Shown here one piece after another: positions 60,771-64,000 of a DNA stretch of 64,000 nucleotides. Location: contig CAJTLO010000001.1 of the NCBI GenBank assembly GCA_910577285.1, positions 89,292 to 153,291 of the forward strand. The letters are read 5' to 3'. The position numbers and the translations under genes were made by a program. This DNA comes from an uncultured Rikenellaceae bacterium. Its GTDB lineage: Bacteria > Bacteroidota > Bacteroidia > Bacteroidales > Rikenellaceae. Position 1 is the first letter of the stretch. The number at the start of each line of letters is the position of its first letter. The notes beneath the pieces are model-generated. The model was not told the origin of the DNA, made no database searches, and saw nothing but the letters and a program-made list of their open reading frames with translations.

Positions 60771-60912
60771 TTCGGACCGGCGGCCGATCGCCTTTTCCGC
60801 ATGGGGAGCGCGACGTTCCGTGGGAGCTTGCGGTGCGGGCACCGGTTTGCGGGTGGAAAGGAGCCTACGTTTGCGATGCGGACACCGGACCGCCTGTGTC
60901 GGGAGAGGGCTG

Positions 60913-60961
60913 GCGGGAAAAGTGCCGGGAGGGCGGATGCTTGTCCGCATCCCGCTTTTTT
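60913..60961 (+). terminator. Second hairpin with T-run, before mazG
   Basis: GCGGGA (60913-60918) can pair with TCCCGC (60950-60955), and an inner GGATGC/GCATCC forms a compact alternative; six T follow. It may terminate read-through from the desulfidase gene. Confidence 0.55.
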
Positions 60962-61033
60962 GTAATTTTACGCTCCGGACGAGTCTGCCGGCCCTCCGGT
61001 AGGGATCGAATGCGATATAAAACGAAATAAGAT

Positions 61034-61828
61034 ATGTACGAAAAACAGTTGGAGGCGATGGAACGCCTGTTCGGAGTGATGGACAGGCTCCGGGTAGAGT
61101 GCCCGTGGGACCGGGAGCAGACTTTCGAGTCCCTGCGCAACAACACCATCGAGGAGACATTTGAACTGACCGATGCCATTACGAACGGCGACATGGATGG
61201 AATTCGGGAGGAGCTGGGCGACCTGTTGCTCCACATCGTCTTCTATTCGCGCATGGGAGCGGAACAGGGGCGTTTCGATATAGGCGACGTGGCCAATGCC
61301 CTTTGCGATAAACTCATCTACCGGCATCCTCATGTCTACGGCAATGTGGAGGCCGACAGCGCCGGCGAGGTGATCCATAACTGGGAGGAGCTGAAGCTCG
61401 CCGAAAAGCGCAAGAAGGCCCGCAAGGCCCGCAAAGGCGTGTTGTCGGGGGTACCCCGCAGCCTGCCGGCCATGGTGAAGGCCTTCCGTATCGGGCAGAA
61501 AGCCGCCGCGGCCGGTTTCGATTGGGGACGGCGCGAGGATGTCTGGGAGAAGGTGCAGGAGGAAACCGCCGAGCTTCGGCAGGAGATCGGACGGATGGAC
61601 CGCGACCGGATGGAGGAGGAGCTGGGCGACCTCTTCTTCGCGCTCGTCAATATGGCCCGTCTGTACGGCATCGATCCGGAAAATGCGCTGGAGAGGTGCA
61701 ACAAGAAGTTCATCCGCCGTTTCGAGCATATCGAGAAGAGAGCCGACGAACAGGGGGTGGAACTGACCCGCATGCCGCTCGAAGAGATGGAGCGCTACTG
61801 GCAGGAGGCCAAGCAGGAGGGCCTTTGA
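61034..61828 (+). CDS. mazG: Nucleoside triphosphate pyrophosphohydrolase MazG
   Basis: The 264-residue protein has two MazG domains in tandem (about 25-115 and 150-240). The first has CPWDREQTFESLRNNTIEETFEL with EExxE metal-binding residues and GIREELGDLLLHI; the second has WEKVQEETAEL and EEELGDLFFALVNMARL. MazG clears aberrant nucleotides or ppGpp precursors, and is the long two-domain form. ATG at 61034 is used. Confidence 0.95.
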   Translation: MYEKQLEAMERLFGVMDRLRVECPWDREQTFESLRNNTIEETFELTDAITNGDMDGIREELGDLLLHIVFYSRMGAEQGRFDIGDVANALCDKLIYRHPHVYGNVEADSAGEVIHNWEELKLAEKRKKARKARKGVLSGVPRSLPAMVKAFRIGQKAAAAGFDWGRREDVWEKVQEETAELRQEIGRMDRDRMEEELGDLFFALVNMARLYGIDPENALERCNKKFIRRFEHIEKRADEQGVELTRMPLEEMERYWQEAKQEGL

Positions 61829-62158
61829 CCGGAACCGGTCGGGCTTTCCCGCCACCCGGTTTGCCCGGGCTGCCGCGAGGAGCGTGGCGTCGGTGCGGAG
61901 CCGCTGCGGAGCACCTCGCCGTCGCTGTCGGCCGCTGAGAGGGCCGGACTTGCGGGATGCCGGGCGATCTCCTGTCCGGCGAAAGATGCCGGAGAAGGGA
62001 CGGAGGACCGACCCGCGCCCGGCGGACGATACGGTGGTGCACCGGGCGGATGCGGATGTCGTGCGGCGGCCGTTGCCGAGCCAGGACGGGTAGCCTCGGT
62101 GCGTTTTGCAGCGGGTACCGGGCGAAGAGGAACGAATCGAAATACAGAAGAGAGCGAT
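61829..62158. other. Gap between mazG and the carbonic anhydrase-like gene
   Basis: 330 bp of GC-rich sequence. No frame on either strand has family-like features, and I see no clear terminator or promoter. Confidence 0.5.
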
Positions 62159-62695
62159 ATGGCGATCATCAGAAAAATACGGGGGCACCGGCCCTCGGTC
62201 GGCGAGGGAACGTTCCTGGCCGAGACGGCGGTACTCATCGGCGATGTGACCGTCGGGCGCGACTGCAGCATTTGGTACGGTGCGGTGCTGCGCGGCGATG
62301 TGAACCGCATTACCGTGGGCGATCGGACCAACATACAGGACGGTGCGGTGGTGCATACCCTTTATGACGGTTCGCCGCATCCGTCGCAGGCCCGTATCGG
62401 CAGCGACGTTTCCATCGGGCATAATGCGACCGTTCACGGGGCCGTTATCGAGGACGGATGTCTGATAGGGATGGGGGCGACGGTGCTCGACAATGCCGTG
62501 GTCGGCAGCGGTTGTATCGTGGCCGCCAATGCGCTCGTGCTGGCCGGCAGTCGCCTGGAGCCGAACGGAGTGTATGCCGGCATTCCGGCCCGGCGTGTGA
62601 AGGAGGTGACGCCGCAGCAGCGCCGGGAGATCATCGAACGGACAGCCCGCGACTACATGCTTTACGCATCGTGGTACGCCGGGACGGAGGAGTAG
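62159..62695 (+). CDS. Gamma-carbonic anhydrase family protein
   Basis: The 178-residue protein is a left-handed beta-helix (hexapeptide repeats over about residues 15-140) of the gamma-carbonic anhydrase family. The three histidine ligands appear in DGAVVHTLYDG and SIGHNATVHGAV. A short C-terminal helix follows. Many such trimers act on CO2 or on acyl-CoA substrates, so activity is inferred. ATG at 62159 fits (MAIIRKIRG). Confidence 0.92.
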   Translation: MAIIRKIRGHRPSVGEGTFLAETAVLIGDVTVGRDCSIWYGAVLRGDVNRITVGDRTNIQDGAVVHTLYDGSPHPSQARIGSDVSIGHNATVHGAVIEDGCLIGMGATVLDNAVVGSGCIVAANALVLAGSRLEPNGVYAGIPARRVKEVTPQQRREIIERTARDYMLYASWYAGTEE

Positions 62696-62851
62696 CTCCC
62701 GTCGGTTGCGGTCGGCAGGGGAGCGCTTCTTTGCGGTGGCGTTGCCTGCTCCGGAGGCGTTTCCGCTTCCGAAGGGCGGAGCGGGTTTCCCGTTCACCCG
62801 TCGGTTTTTCCGTTTCGTCCGGCGGCGGTGCGTGCGGAGGGTGCCGGATGT

Positions 62852-62859
62852 TATCTTTG
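62852..62859 (+). promoter_or_regulatory. -7 box for the histidine kinase gene
   Basis: TATCTTTG, an exact TAnnTTTG match, 29 bp before the likely start codon. Confidence 0.6.
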
Positions 62860-62887
62860 TGTCGGATTCCTCGGTCCGGATAATTCG

Positions 62888-63961
62888 ATGCGTATGTTCA
62901 AGAACAGATTCAAAACGGGCGGTTTGACGATCAATGTGCTGATAGCCGTCGCCGTGAGCCTTATCGTCAACTTTTCCTACTTCGTCTTCATGATCCTTCA
63001 GCGGACGGCCCAGCTGAAGCCCGAGTATCCCGTTTCGGAAAACAAGACGCTGTTCATGCTGCTCGAAGTGGTGTTCTATATGGTGGTGTCGTTCCTCCTG
63101 CTCACGGTCTTTACCCATCACCTGAGCGAGAGCAAAATCCGTTCGCGCAGCTTTCCGAAAAGGCTGTTGGCCGCCCTTGTCATCACCGTGGCCGTCTACC
63201 TGCTGGCCCCCTACATGAACCGTGCGGGCGACATCAAACCCATCTTCATGGCCCGGCGGCTCTTCAACCCGATGGTGCTTCTCAAGTGTTCGTTCATGCT
63301 CGCGGTGGTGACGCTTTACGGCAAGATCTACGAATTGATCGTGCTCCAGCAGCGAATGACGCTCGAAAACGAGCGGCTGAAGACCGAGAACCTGCGGTCG
63401 AGGTACGATGTGCTCATCAACCAGATGAATCCCCACTTCTTCTTCAATTCGCTCAATTCGCTCGCCATGCTCGTGCGGGAGAACAGAAACGACGATGCGC
63501 TCGTGTATATCGACCGGTTGTCGGATACCTTCCGGTACATCATCCGCTCGGGCGGACAGGGCATGACCACCCTGCGCGAGGAGCTGGCTTTCCTGGAGGC
63601 CTACAAATACCTGCTCGAACTGCGTTACGAAGGGAAGCTCTTCATCGAGGCGGACATACCGGAGGAGTACCTCGATCGGACGCTGCCTTCGCTCACCCTC
63701 CAACCGCTGGTGGAGAATGTGGTGAAACACAATACCATCACGCGTACCCGGCCGTTGACGGTCGCCATCGGCGTGCAGAACGACTGGTTGTGTGTCCGCA
63801 ACCCGCTGCAACCCAAAATCGACGGTTCGGAGAAGGGAACGGGAATCGGACTCAGGAATATCGGCAGCCGTTACAGGTTGCTGACCGACCGCGACATCAA
63901 TGTGGTGGACGACGGGAAGAGTTTCACGGTGCGGCTGCCCCTCGGCCCTGCCGCCGAATAG
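62888..63961 (+). CDS. LytS/YehU-type sensor histidine kinase
   Basis: The 357-residue protein has four membrane segments (about 14-38, 55-78, 92-110, 127-145), a short coiled coil (150-175), the His_kinase domain with the phospho-acceptor His183 in QMNPHFFFNSLNSL, and an HATPase domain with LQPLVENVVKH near 278-288 and GTGIGLRNIGSRY near 318-330. This type works with LytTR-domain regulators, matching the next gene, whose start is 11 bp on. The signal sensed is unknown. ATG at 62888 (MRMFKN) is preferred; 62894 is possible. Confidence 0.92.
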   Translation: MRMFKNRFKTGGLTINVLIAVAVSLIVNFSYFVFMILQRTAQLKPEYPVSENKTLFMLLEVVFYMVVSFLLLTVFTHHLSESKIRSRSFPKRLLAALVITVAVYLLAPYMNRAGDIKPIFMARRLFNPMVLLKCSFMLAVVTLYGKIYELIVLQQRMTLENERLKTENLRSRYDVLINQMNPHFFFNSLNSLAMLVRENRNDDALVYIDRLSDTFRYIIRSGGQGMTTLREELAFLEAYKYLLELRYEGKLFIEADIPEEYLDRTLPSLTLQPLVENVVKHNTITRTRPLTVAIGVQNDWLCVRNPLQPKIDGSEKGTGIGLRNIGSRYRLLTDRDINVVDDGKSFTVRLPLGPAAE

Positions 63962-63972
63962 AAAGCAATGGT

Positions 63973-64000
63973 ATGAGAGTAGTTATCGTAGAGGACGAAA
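63973..64000 (+). CDS. Response regulator, 5' end only
   Basis: The gene is cut by the window edge after nine codons (MRVVIVEDE). The VIVEDE pattern is the first strand and acidic pocket of a CheY-like receiver domain. Position after a LytS-type kinase suggests a LytTR regulator. Confidence 0.75.

Noticed and set aside
1..64000. tRNA or rRNA genes
   Set aside because: I looked for cloverleaf-like segments and rRNA motifs in the gaps and saw none; a tRNA scanner would settle this.

Overview
The window looks like a chromosomal segment of a GC-rich Bacteroidota, most likely a Rikenellaceae/Alistipes-type Bacteroidales. The reasons are gene content (fused LpxC-FabZ, S46 dipeptidyl peptidase, TonB/ExbBD set, DUF1573, DUF4465, head-GIN and LEA-type lipoproteins, LytS-type kinase), the near absence of Shine-Dalgarno sequences, and the recurrent Bacteroidetes -7 box TAnnTTTG before genes. 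The organism assignment is inference. I see no rRNA, tRNA, CRISPR array, insertion sequence, integrase or phage gene: this is core genome with unusual intergenic repeats.

Layout. 1-2300: leftward promoter-like repeats at the left edge and a SulP transporter. 2970-5350: leftward exbB-exbD-tonB-DUF1573 operon. 5630-11680: tamB (leftward) diverging from tsaD. 12340-17100: rimP-nusA-infB translation operon (leftward). 17330-19660: lpxC/fabZ fusion and lpxA (leftward), diverging from a TonB-like protein. 20780-21230: AT-rich lipoprotein gene broken by two frameshifts. 21690-29270: K+/H+ antiporter, SLOG-type protein, DUF4465 lipoprotein, mutS. 29270-33180: leftward head-GIN lipoprotein, RluA-type synthase, cytidine deaminase, MnmD-type methyltransferase, SIMPL protein. 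33470-35420: two glycosyltransferases. 35430-37760: degenerate M23-like protein and rlmD (leftward). 38530-45990: MBL hydrolase, trmD-lpxB-FAH, a secreted protein, maf, a DPP11-like S46 peptidase, a LEA-type lipoprotein. 46150-49000: Ca2+/Na+ antiporter, ATP-grasp protein, peroxiredoxin (leftward). 49230-54510: 54-aa Cys-rich protein, oxidoreductase, L,D-transpeptidase-like protein, lepA, UbiA prenyltransferase. 54590-64000: ACT protein, pheT, outer-membrane protein, cysteine desulfidase-type enzyme, mazG, gamma-carbonic anhydrase, LytS-type kinase and the first codons of its regulator.

The genes fall into outer-membrane biogenesis (lpxC/fabZ, lpxA, lpxB, tamB, TonB systems, glycosyltransferases), translation and RNA modification (infB, nusA, rimP, lepA, tsaD, trmD, rlmD, pheT, RluA, MnmD), and housekeeping or repair (mutS, maf, mazG, cdd).

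The most unusual signal is a family of intergenic elements made of an inverted repeat (GCAAAA...TTTTGC) followed by a TATCTTTG-type promoter box. It occurs once before a glycosyltransferase (33394-33441), as a near-identical tandem array of exact 75-bp period before the MBL hydrolase (37979-38403), and as a diverged 72-75-bp array before pheT (55617-55991), always in the orientation of the downstream gene. A second promoter-shaped repeat lies at 1-143 and resembles the sulP promoter.
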